From positions 2,232,001-2,296,000 of the forward strand of contig JAXLZC010000001.1 of NCBI GenBank assembly GCA_046351095.1: a DNA stretch of 64,000 nt. The letters are read 5' to 3'. Positions 49,906-57,034 of this stretch are shown piece after piece. The DNA is from BQWY01 sp046351095 (GTDB lineage Bacteria; Nitrospirota; Nitrospiria; Nitrospirales; Nitrospiraceae). Both the position numbers and the translations under genes were made by a program. The number at the start of each line of letters is the position of its first letter. The stretch's first letter is position 1. A model generated the notes under the pieces. The model saw nothing but the letters and a program-made list of their open reading frames with translations, did no database searches and was not told the DNA's origin.

Positions 49906-50967
49906 ATGGCTCCGCGCCCGACTCTGTTCATCGCTTCGTCGTCGGAAAGCCGCCCTGTCGTGACGGCCGTCGAAAAACACTTACGGCAGTACGCACATGT
50001 GATGTCTTGGTGCCACCGGACGTTTTTCGGATCGGGGTTGTACTACCTCGACAGCATCATCCAACGCATTCCAGACTTCGATTTCGCGGTCGTCATTCTC
50101 GGCCCTGACGACCTCGTGACGAGTCGCGGGAAATCCCAATCGGCACCGCGCGACAACGTGCTGTTCGAGTTCGGCTATGCCATGGCAAAACTCGGGCGGG
50201 AACGAGTCTTTCACCTCGTGCCGAAGGGCCCGAACCTGGACGTGAAGGTCTTGAGCGACCTCGCCGGCATGAAACCGTGGGAGTACTGGCCCAAGGGGCG
50301 CTCGGCGGCCGCCTTGTCGGCCGCGCTGAAGGAGCCCTGCACGCTCATCGGGCAAACCGTGGCGCGGATCGGCCCGCGGCGTCACTTCGAACGCGGCGTG
50401 ATGGAAGGCCCGCAATATGTCGGCGACGTGTACGACGATCTGTTTCGCGCACTCGACCGAAAGACGCAGGTGAACACTGTCCGCAATATCGCGCTCGACA
50501 TGGAACAGACCTGGCCGGCGATCCGCGACCGATTTATGTTGAACGACGCCTGTCCCTCCACACGATGGCAGTCGTTGATCGTCGACCCGAACGCGGCCTC
50601 GCTGAAGCCGCTCGAAGGTCCGTCGTTTTCGACCGACATCGCCGCGGCCATGCTGCGGAACATGCGCGCCGTGCTCGACAACGAAATCATCCGCAAGCCG
50701 CCGGGGACGGTCCAATACGAATGTCGGGCCTATTCGACGCCGCCCGGCATTCACGGATTTTTGGTGAACGACCGCGTCGCGCTGATCAGCCTCTGCGGAT
50801 TGTCCAGCAAATGGGTCGGCGGCACCGCCAGTCCCTACTTACGATTCGAAAAAGGCAGCGGCATCGAGGCAGCCGACCACATGGTGGAAAGCTTCACGAC
50901 GCTGTTCGAGTTTCAATGGGCGGGGGCGCGCAGGCTCTGGCCTGCCAAACGAAAGCGGGGACGATGA
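49906..50967 (+). CDS. TIR-domain protein (PF10137/CAP12 type) with unknown C-terminal domain
   Basis: 353 residues. Residues ~5-150 match the TIR-like nucleotide-binding family found in CBASS/TIR-STING effectors: PTLFIASSSESRPVVTAVEKHL, SGLYYLDSIIQRIPDFDFAVVILGPDDLVTSRG, then APRDNVLFEFGYAMAKLGRERVF with the likely catalytic Glu88. Family members cleave NAD+ on activation. Residues ~170-353 form a second domain (YVGDVYDDLFRALDRKTQVNTVRN..GVYECRAY-type strands, FLVNDRVALISLCGL, YLRFEKGSGIEAADHMVESFTTLFEFQW) that I do not recognise and is not STING. The ATG follows GAGG. The next gene (GDPD) overlaps by ATGA. No CD-NTase or Cap genes are nearby. Likely a sensor-effector in stress or defence; inference. 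Confidence 0.84.
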   Translation: MAPRPTLFIASSSESRPVVTAVEKHLRQYAHVMSWCHRTFFGSGLYYLDSIIQRIPDFDFAVVILGPDDLVTSRGKSQSAPRDNVLFEFGYAMAKLGRERVFHLVPKGPNLDVKVLSDLAGMKPWEYWPKGRSAAALSAALKEPCTLIGQTVARIGPRRHFERGVMEGPQYVGDVYDDLFRALDRKTQVNTVRNIALDMEQTWPAIRDRFMLNDACPSTRWQSLIVDPNAASLKPLEGPSFSTDIAAAMLRNMRAVLDNEIIRKPPGTVQYECRAYSTPPGIHGFLVNDRVALISLCGLSSKWVGGTASPYLRFEKGSGIEAADHMVESFTTLFEFQWAGARRLWPAKRKRGR

Positions 50968-51632
50968 CGCTCCGCATCGGCCATCGCGGGGCGCGCGGAC
51001 TCGCCCCGGAAAATACGCTCGCCGGGATCGAGTGCGCCATCGCGCATCACGCGCATCTGGTGGAATTCGACGTGCAACGCACCCAGGACGGGCAGCTCGT
51101 CGTCCTGCACGACGCCACGCTAGATCGCACGACCACCGGACATGGCGCGGTTGCGCAGAAACCATGGGCGGAGCTGCAGCCGCTGACGGCGGGCGACGGC
51201 GAACGGATCCCTCTCCTACGCGATGTGCTGCGTACTGCCTCCGGCCGCACCGGTGTGATGATCGAACTCAAAGCGGAAGGGCTCGCGGAAGACGTCTACG
51301 ACGCCGTGCAGGCAAGCGCGTTCGTCGGACCCGTCATCTACGCGTCGTTTTTTCACGAGGAATTACTGACGATCCATCGCCTCGACCGCCACGCGCAGAC
51401 ACTCGCGTTGATCGAAGCCGTCCCCATCAATCGCACCGCATTCGCAACCGACGCGCACGCGACACACGTCGGCCTCGCGTACGAGACGTTGACGCCGTCC
51501 TTCCTGGCCGCACTCCACGCCCAATCGCTGCGTGTGTTCGTCTATACCGTCAACGACCCGGTCGACATCCGCGCGGCGAAGTCCCTCGGCGTCGACGGCA
51601 TCATCTCCGACTACCCAGATCGCTTGCGCTAA
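50964..51632 (+). CDS. Glycerophosphodiester phosphodiesterase (GDPD)
   Basis: 222 residues, cytosolic (no signal). Motifs of the GDPD TIM barrel: IGHRGARGLAPENTLAGIE (catalytic His1), LVEFDVQRTQDGQLVVLHDATLDRTTTG (metal Glu/Asp and catalytic HD), IELKAE (metal Glu) and VFVYTVNDPVDIRAAKSLGVDGIISDYPD. Shorter than E. coli UgpQ by about 25 residues. Its ATG shares bases with the TGA of the TIR gene, so the two are translationally coupled. Normal role: hydrolysis of glycerophosphodiesters; the coupling to a TIR protein is unusual. Confidence 0.93.
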   Translation: MTLRIGHRGARGLAPENTLAGIECAIAHHAHLVEFDVQRTQDGQLVVLHDATLDRTTTGHGAVAQKPWAELQPLTAGDGERIPLLRDVLRTASGRTGVMIELKAEGLAEDVYDAVQASAFVGPVIYASFFHEELLTIHRLDRHAQTLALIEAVPINRTAFATDAHATHVGLAYETLTPSFLAALHAQSLRVFVYTVNDPVDIRAAKSLGVDGIISDYPDRLR

Positions 51633-51659
51633 ATCGTGACCACATTGCCGTGCGACAGA

Positions 51660-51893
51660 ATGGATCGCATGAAATTTGATCGCATCACATTCGACCCACA
51701 TGTCATGGGCGGGCGTGCCTGTATCCGTGGCATGCGCCTCACTGTCTCCTTCTTGGTCAATCTCGTTGCAAACGGCATGACGCCCGACGAGATCCTCAAG
51801 AAGTACCCTACACTCGAACGTGAAAATGTGGCTCACGCACTGCACTATGCCGCCTCGCTCGCCAATGACGACGTTTATCGGCCCACCTTGTAA
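51660..51893 (+). CDS. DUF433 antitoxin-like protein
   Basis: 77 residues. The DUF433 family is VapB-like, with a helix-turn-helix. The pattern DRITFDPHVMGGRACIRGMRLTVSFLVNLVANGMTPDEILKKYPTLERENVAHALHYAA is complete. Starts at 51660 (MDRMKFD) or 51669 (MKFDRI) are both possible, with weak SDs. These proteins usually precede a DUF5615 PIN-like toxin gene; here only a fragment of that toxin follows (51897-51980). Confidence 0.88.
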   Translation: MDRMKFDRITFDPHVMGGRACIRGMRLTVSFLVNLVANGMTPDEILKKYPTLERENVAHALHYAASLANDDVYRPTL

Positions 51894-51896
51894 TGT

Positions 51897-51980
51897 GCCG
51901 CCGCGCTTTCACCTAGCGCTATCGTGATGGTCGAGGACACACGTTACCGCGTGCGCCATCTTCCCATCAGCCGCAGCTGA
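51897..51980 (+). pseudogene. C-terminal remnant of a DUF5615 PIN-like toxin
   Basis: In frame after the DUF433 stop the sequence encodes ALSPSAIVMVEDTRYRVRH, then LPISRS and TGA at 51978. This is the typical end of DUF5615 proteins (AIVVVEDxRxRVRRLPI), which normally follow DUF433 genes. No start codon or N-terminal ~90 residues are present, so the toxin was removed by deletion, leaving the antitoxin. Confidence 0.62.
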
Positions 51981-52119
51981 CACCACACGCACTCCCATCC
52001 GCCCTATCAGTGAAGGAGGATACCCGATGGGATGGCCTATTCTGAAAAGACGACGCCTTTGCCAGGGGGAAACGCGCACTTTGGAGTTTCTACGTGCAGC
52101 GGAATAGATTGGAATCTGT

Positions 52120-52554
52120 CTAGTCCAACACAGGTTGGCCGGACTCGCTCGGGCTAGCACCGAACGCCGACGGGTAATAGGACACTTCGATAGCTGCGCG
52201 ATAACCAGCCGCGATATCCACACATTCTTTTGGAATCTGCACGGCAGCCATCGGCGTATCAAAGTACACGGCAACATCAAACCATACGGCAGTATCAGGA
52301 GCAGAGGCGAGCAGACTGTTGATACGCTCCGGGGGAACCTGCGTCGTAAGTTCGGAGAACGCCGTCTCAATACGATGTGCTGCCCCCGTTGGTGTATCCA
52401 AACGCCAGACGGTCATTGCCAGCACCTCTTGCTTCCCCAACTTCGAACCCTTCTCCCGAGAACCAGAGGCATAGGGCAGGCCAAGATGGGCAGAGATGTC
52501 TGACAGCGACAATGTACGGCTTGTAATCAGAAGCCCGACTTCAATTTCCTTCAT
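52120..52554 (-). CDS. DUF4279 domain protein
   Basis: 144 residues. The N-terminal pattern EVGLLITSRTLSLSDISAHLGLPYASGSREKGSK is the DUF4279 signature (a segment resembling S-x-x-E/D-I-S-x-x-LG). It continues with VWRLDTP..HRIETAFSELTTQVPPERINSLLASAP, AVWFDVAVYFDTPMAAVQIPKECVDIAAGYRAAIEVSYYPS. The family is widespread in polymorphic-toxin immunity and orphan contexts; no toxin is seen beside it. The ATG at 52554 fits the family start; SD weak. Intergenic 51981-52119 holds nothing I recognise. Confidence 0.78.
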   Translation of the reverse strand: MKEIEVGLLITSRTLSLSDISAHLGLPYASGSREKGSKLGKQEVLAMTVWRLDTPTGAAHRIETAFSELTTQVPPERINSLLASAPDTAVWFDVAVYFDTPMAAVQIPKECVDIAAGYRAAIEVSYYPSAFGASPSESGQPVLD

Positions 52555-52605
52555 AGTGGAACCATCTACTTGGCAGATCCAGCACTGGCACACCGACAGG
52601 TCCGG

Positions 52606-54522
52606 CTAAAACCGTGAGGCGGGGAGGGTGACGTCGGCGCGGGTCCAAGCGGCGCGGAACCGTTTCTCGGCGGCCGCCGCCTCGTCCGTTTTTTTCTGGG
52701 CGGCCAGCGCCTGGCTCAATCCGAGTAACGACCAGCCGTTATTGGGGTACCGACGCAAGTCGGCGCGATACATCGTCTCCGCCTGCGCCGCCTGTCCAAG
52801 CGACAACAACAGCGCACCGGATACTTGGCGTACGGGAATGGGCCAAGCGGGCGGCTCCTGATAACCGAAGCTGTCTTCGAGCGTTGCGGCATCCGCCAGC
52901 GCCCGCACCGCAAGGTCCTCGTACCCACGCGCAACAGCCAGCTCCGCGACCAACAACTGCGAGGTCAATTCCAGCAGGTCGGTCGCCGGTTGGCCGTCGA
53001 CGCGATAGTCGCTCGGTGTTTCGTCCACCACGATACCGAGCAACCGCCGCTCTTCATCGGCCGCATCCAACTGATTCCGTCGTACGTAGGCGAGGCCGCG
53101 CGCGTAGTGCCAAAGCCCCAACGCATACCGACGATCCGACGGCGGCTCCGCCTCTTGCAGGACGGCATCCCACTGCCCGAAGCGGACCTGGGTCAACAGC
53201 GGCGTCGTCGTGAACGCCTCCGTTGAGGCCGCGCCATTACCGGACGCCGCAGCGCTACTCACAGACTGCGCCAATTCGGTCGCCGCACGCAGCGCCTCGC
53301 GACTGCGTCCGTCCATCGCGAGCGCCGCCCACAAAAAGTGGCGGTTGTGCGGCATATAGGATGTTGCGTAGGTCGTGCCGGGCGCACGGTCGCGCTCAGT
53401 CGATTGATCGACATGTACACCTTGGACGTTGCGCTCGGCCGCCTCGGCATATCGTCCGACACGCATGAAGATGTGCGACGGCATGTGCACCAAATGTCCG
53501 GCACCCGGCATCAGGCTCGCCAATCGTTCGGCGCAGGGCACGGCGCGTTCCGGTTGCGGCGACGCTTCAACCGCATGGATGTAGAAGTGGCAGGCACCCG
53601 GATGGTTCGGATTGGTCTTCAGCGCACGTTCCAACGCCGCCACCAATTCGGCGGTGTGGCGACGCGGCTGCCCATCCGATGCCCAATAGTCCCAGGGGCT
53701 CAAGAGCATCAAGGACTCGGCGAACAGCGTCCCCGCGTCGGGATCGTTCGGATATTTCGTCGCCAACACACGCATCGCATCGGCGTAGGTGCGGTCGCGT
53801 TTCGCGCGCTGTTCGGCGGCCTCCTCCCCGTATCGATAGGAGAGGGCGCCGATAAAATCGCGCTCGCGCTGACTCAGCCCCGCAGCCGAGGCCCGCGCCT
53901 GTTTGACGGCCTGCAGCGCCTGTCGTTCGGCAGACGCCGTCATCGTCGAATTGATCGTCGGACCAAGCGCGTAGGCCACGCCCCAATGCCCCATCGCCGC
54001 TTTCGGATCAAGCCGCGTCACTTCCTGAAACGCGCGCACAGCTTCGGCGTGATTGAAGCCGTAGGTGAGGCGCAGTCCTTGATCGAAAAATTGCTGCGCG
54101 CTTTTGTTGGAGGTAGTGATCGCCATGTGATGCGCGCCGAGGTCCTGGCGCAGCGTGGGAGGAGGACCGGCGGGAACCGGCGCTGGTTTCTGCGGAACCG
54201 CTGCCGGAGCGGGTGGCGCAGGAGGTGTCGAAGCAGGCGGACGAGCAGGCGCCGCTGTCTCGCGTGGTTTGGTTCGCGCTGTAGGAGCCGTGTTCGGAGG
54301 CACCGACACACGCGGCGACGACTTCGGCGCAGCGGTGGTCGGCGCGCTGCTGACCGCCGCACGTGGCGGAGCAGCCTGGCGAATCGGTTGCTCGACGACG
54401 GAGTCGACGATGCTAGGCGGCGATGAGGGTGGCGCAGCGGACGCAGCCCGCTCGACGCCGCCCCCGCAGACGGGCAAGAGCAGCAGCACAGGGACGCCGA
54501 CACGCCAGAGGCTGTGTGTCAT
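52606..54522 (-). CDS. Secreted multi-TPR protein
   Basis: 638 residues. An N-terminal signal (WRVGVPVLLLLPVCGGG..RAASA) is followed by a ~130-residue Pro/Ala/Thr-rich linker and then TPR units: AQQFFDQGLRLTYGFNHAEAVRAFQEVTRLDPKAAMGHWGVAYALG, VAALERALKTNPNHPGACHFYIHAVEASPQPERAVPCAERLASLMPGAGHLVHMPSHIFMRVGRYAEAAERN, and a C-terminal pair. The HLVHMPSHIFxRxGxY signature identifies a TPR family that is common in environmental bacteria, of unknown function. Its ATG overlaps the TGA of ppk2 (ATGA), so the two are translationally coupled. Confidence 0.85.
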   Translation of the reverse strand: MTHSLWRVGVPVLLLLPVCGGGVERAASAAPPSSPPSIVDSVVEQPIRQAAPPRAAVSSAPTTAAPKSSPRVSVPPNTAPTARTKPRETAAPARPPASTPPAPPAPAAVPQKPAPVPAGPPPTLRQDLGAHHMAITTSNKSAQQFFDQGLRLTYGFNHAEAVRAFQEVTRLDPKAAMGHWGVAYALGPTINSTMTASAERQALQAVKQARASAAGLSQRERDFIGALSYRYGEEAAEQRAKRDRTYADAMRVLATKYPNDPDAGTLFAESLMLLSPWDYWASDGQPRRHTAELVAALERALKTNPNHPGACHFYIHAVEASPQPERAVPCAERLASLMPGAGHLVHMPSHIFMRVGRYAEAAERNVQGVHVDQSTERDRAPGTTYATSYMPHNRHFLWAALAMDGRSREALRAATELAQSVSSAAASGNGAASTEAFTTTPLLTQVRFGQWDAVLQEAEPPSDRRYALGLWHYARGLAYVRRNQLDAADEERRLLGIVVDETPSDYRVDGQPATDLLELTSQLLVAELAVARGYEDLAVRALADAATLEDSFGYQEPPAWPIPVRQVSGALLLSLGQAAQAETMYRADLRRYPNNGWSLLGLSQALAAQKKTDEAAAAEKRFRAAWTRADVTLPASRF

Positions 54523-55382
54523 TCGATGCGGAGCCGCTCCCAATCGATGTCGGTCGCCGCCGCAGGAACCGGCAGCTTCATTTTTTCCAAGAGGTCGACC
54601 AACACGGAGGCCACGAGATAGTTGCGGAACCATTTCCGGTTCGCCGGCACGATGTACCACGGCGCATGGGCGGTGCTTGTCGCTTCAATCACGTCTTCGA
54701 ACGCACGCTGATAGGGATCCCAAAATTTTCGCTCTTCCAAGTCGCCCACGTTGAACTTCCACCGTTTCTCGGGATCCGCCACACGCGCTTCGAGCCGTTC
54801 TTTCTGCTCGTCTTTGGAAATATGGAGGAAGAACTTCACGATCGCCGTGCCGTTCTCATGGAGCAGCTCTTCGAATTCGCGGATTTGTTCGAAGCGGCGT
54901 GTCACCGTCTTTTTCGGGATCAATCCGTGCACACGCGTGATCAACACATCTTCGTAGTGCGAGCGGTTGAAAATGCCGATCTTGCCTTTCGACGGCACCT
55001 CCCGGTGCACACGCCACAAAAAATCGTGCGCCAACTCGGTCGACGACGGCGCCTTGAAGGTGGCGACCCGACAGCCCTGGGGATTGAGCCCCGTCATCAC
55101 GCTCTTGATCGTCCCATCCTTGCCGCTGGTGTCCATGCCCTGCAGCACGACCAGCACCGCGTGCTGACCGCCCGCGTAGAGCCGCTCTTGGAGGCAATCC
55201 ATTCTGGCGATCAGCGCTTCCGTTTTTTCCTTCGCGCGAGCTTTCCCACGGTCGTTCGCCTTAAACGGCCCGGTGCCGCCGGCATCGATCTGATTGAGCT
55301 TGACCTTGGAATCGGGCGCGACACGATAGGCGTCGAGGAACGACGGCTTTACGCCGGTCTTTTGTTTCGTGTCGTGTCCCAT
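54519..55382 (-). CDS. ppk2: Polyphosphate kinase 2 family protein
   Basis: 287 residues, single PPK2 domain. Walker A in VVLQGMDTSGKDGTIKSVM, Walker B/lid in IGIFNRSHYEDVLITRVHGL and PANRKWFRNYLV are diagnostic. It transfers phosphate from polyphosphate to a nucleotide (or the reverse); the TIGR03709-type pattern (LNQIDAGGTGPFK start) suggests the nucleotide-phosphotransferase group, but substrate preference cannot be read directly. Adjacent to the TPR gene downstream and the trehalose block upstream. Confidence 0.92.
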   Translation of the reverse strand: MGHDTKQKTGVKPSFLDAYRVAPDSKVKLNQIDAGGTGPFKANDRGKARAKEKTEALIARMDCLQERLYAGGQHAVLVVLQGMDTSGKDGTIKSVMTGLNPQGCRVATFKAPSSTELAHDFLWRVHREVPSKGKIGIFNRSHYEDVLITRVHGLIPKKTVTRRFEQIREFEELLHENGTAIVKFFLHISKDEQKERLEARVADPEKRWKFNVGDLEERKFWDPYQRAFEDVIEATSTAHAPWYIVPANRKWFRNYLVASVLVDLLEKMKLPVPAAATDIDWERLRIE

Positions 55383-55433
55383 ACAGTTCCCCAGTCGAAT
55401 CGAGCGACGGATGTATACGAAGGTCGACCGCGC

Positions 55434-56132
55434 CTACTTTCGGTCGGCTCCAGGACTGAACTCTTCCATCGACAGGCGACGATACCCGGCGGGCGGCGCA
55501 AACGCCTTGTCGTCGACTTTCTTCGCCTCGATTTTCGTCGCGTAAAATCGGGAGACGACTTTTCCGTCCTTATCGCGTTCGATGCTGCGGATGGGGAAGG
55601 CGCCGTCTTTCACCATTTCGCCCAACCACGAGGGCAACAAGGAGGCGACCGGCGAATCGCTGCCGCTCAACCCGAACAGGCTCGAGCTGCCCAATCCCTT
55701 GGCGATACAGAGTTCCGTTGTCCCACCGCTCAGCTTGTCTTTTTCGAGGTAGAGCTCGCAGGTCTGTCCGGCCACCTTGTCCTGTTTGCCCAGCTTCGTC
55801 ACTTCAAAATTTTTCTCGGCGGCCAGCTCTTCCCCCGTGCGGGTCGGCCAAGGCAACGGGAAGTAGGCCTTCTCCTCCGGATCGATGATCAACCCGGACT
55901 TGGCGCTACCGTCGAAGATGATCGCGCTGCCGTCGGCATGCGGGCCGACTTCTTCCATCCGCAGCTTTTCGCCTTTGAACGAAAACTTCTGCGTCACCGC
56001 GTCCATGCCGGATTCGTCGACCATCTGGATGATGCCTTCGAAGCCGGCCGCTTCTGCGCGTGAGACACCGACCGCTCCCAATAGCAGCATCGCACCGACG
56101 ACGGCCACGTACGGACTTCTACGACGCATCAT
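55434..56132 (-). CDS. DUF4412 periplasmic protein (copy 2)
   Basis: 232 residues. Signal peptide residues ~1-28. The mature part GFEGIIQMVDESGMDAVTQKFSFKGEKLRMEEVGPHADGSAIIFDGSAKSGLIIDPEEKAYFPLP and VAGQTCELYLEKDKLSGGTTELCIAKGLG aligns segment by segment with the protein at 41514-42182. AAAAGGAATC precedes the ATG. It lies 51 bp upstream of ppk2 on the same strand. Function unknown. Confidence 0.82.
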   Translation of the reverse strand: MMRRRSPYVAVVGAMLLLGAVGVSRAEAAGFEGIIQMVDESGMDAVTQKFSFKGEKLRMEEVGPHADGSAIIFDGSAKSGLIIDPEEKAYFPLPWPTRTGEELAAEKNFEVTKLGKQDKVAGQTCELYLEKDKLSGGTTELCIAKGLGSSSLFGLSGSDSPVASLLPSWLGEMVKDGAFPIRSIERDKDGKVVSRFYATKIEAKKVDDKAFAPPAGYRRLSMEEFSPGADRK

Positions 56133-56196
56133 GATTCCTTTTGAAATGCGTGGACTGGTACTCGCGGATGGTCGACAGGTTCAGGCCTGGTGCGCG

Positions 56197-57027
56197 TTAG
56201 GCCGACAATGACGTGGACGAGCGCCCGCCGAGGTCCGCCGCCAGCGTCCGCGCCAATTCGGGATCGTGGATCTGCACGAGATCGGTCAGCAGCCTCGTCA
56301 CATCGGCCTGCGCGCCGACGTACCACGGCGCCCGCGACGTTTGTTTCACGCCCACGCGGATGGAGAAAATCCGCTCGTGCGTCAGCGCGAACACGTCTTC
56401 ATCCGTGTCGTCGTCGCCGACGTACAACGCCTGCTCCACCTTCGCGCGACGCAGCAGCGCGAGCACCGCGTCGCCCTTGTGCGGCACTCCCGCCGGCATC
56501 GCGTTGACGACCGCCTTACCGAGAATGAGGCGCGGCGCGGGTGTCAGGCGCGCGACCGTCTCGAACAGCAGTTGTCGCGCACGCGGTTTATTCGGCGAAA
56601 GCCGATAGTGCAGCGTGAGCGAATAGTCCTTGTCCTCCAGCGACACGCCGACCTGTTCGAGCTCGGCGAGCGGAATACCCGCGAGTTGCTGTTTCCATAC
56701 GGCGCAAATTTCCCGCGCCTGCACGATGACGGACGGCGGCGTATCGGCGCCTTCGAGTCCATGATTGCCGACGAGGTAGGGAATGTCCGGCCCGACACGC
56801 GAAGACAAATCGGTCAACGACCGCCCGGAGATCACGGCGACGGGAACCAGCTTGGCGAGCGCATCGAGCCAGCGGCGCACGCTCGGTGCCAGCCGCGCGG
56901 CGTCCCGCTCCCGCACGATCCGCGATAGGGTCCCGTCGAAATCGAATGCGTACAAGGTGGGCTGCGCCAGAAACGTCCGCAGCGCGGTTTTCCCGGCGGG
57001 CGACAACACATCTTGCATCAGCGTCAT
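56197..57027 (-). CDS. otsB: Trehalose-6-phosphate phosphatase
   Basis: 276 residues, HAD fold. YAFDFDGTLSRIV (motif I with nucleophile Asp), VAVISGRSLTDL (motif II), LVGNHGLEG, GKAVVNAMPAGVPHKGDAVLALL (Lys) and LYVGDDDTDEDVF (motif III/IV). It removes the phosphate of trehalose-6-phosphate. The ATG at 57027 lies 7 bp after the otsA stop with GGTGA upstream; translated with otsA. In E. coli otsB precedes otsA; here the order is otsA-otsB. Confidence 0.95.
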   Translation of the reverse strand: MTLMQDVLSPAGKTALRTFLAQPTLYAFDFDGTLSRIVRERDAARLAPSVRRWLDALAKLVPVAVISGRSLTDLSSRVGPDIPYLVGNHGLEGADTPPSVIVQAREICAVWKQQLAGIPLAELEQVGVSLEDKDYSLTLHYRLSPNKPRARQLLFETVARLTPAPRLILGKAVVNAMPAGVPHKGDAVLALLRRAKVEQALYVGDDDTDEDVFALTHERIFSIRVGVKQTSRAPWYVGAQADVTRLLTDLVQIHDPELARTLAADLGGRSSTSLSA

Positions 57028-57034
57028 CGGCGGC

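Noticed and set aside
49383..49931. 182-codon minus-strand frame in the region before the TIR gene
   Set aside because: No start signal, mixed composition, overlaps the TIR promoter; not supported.
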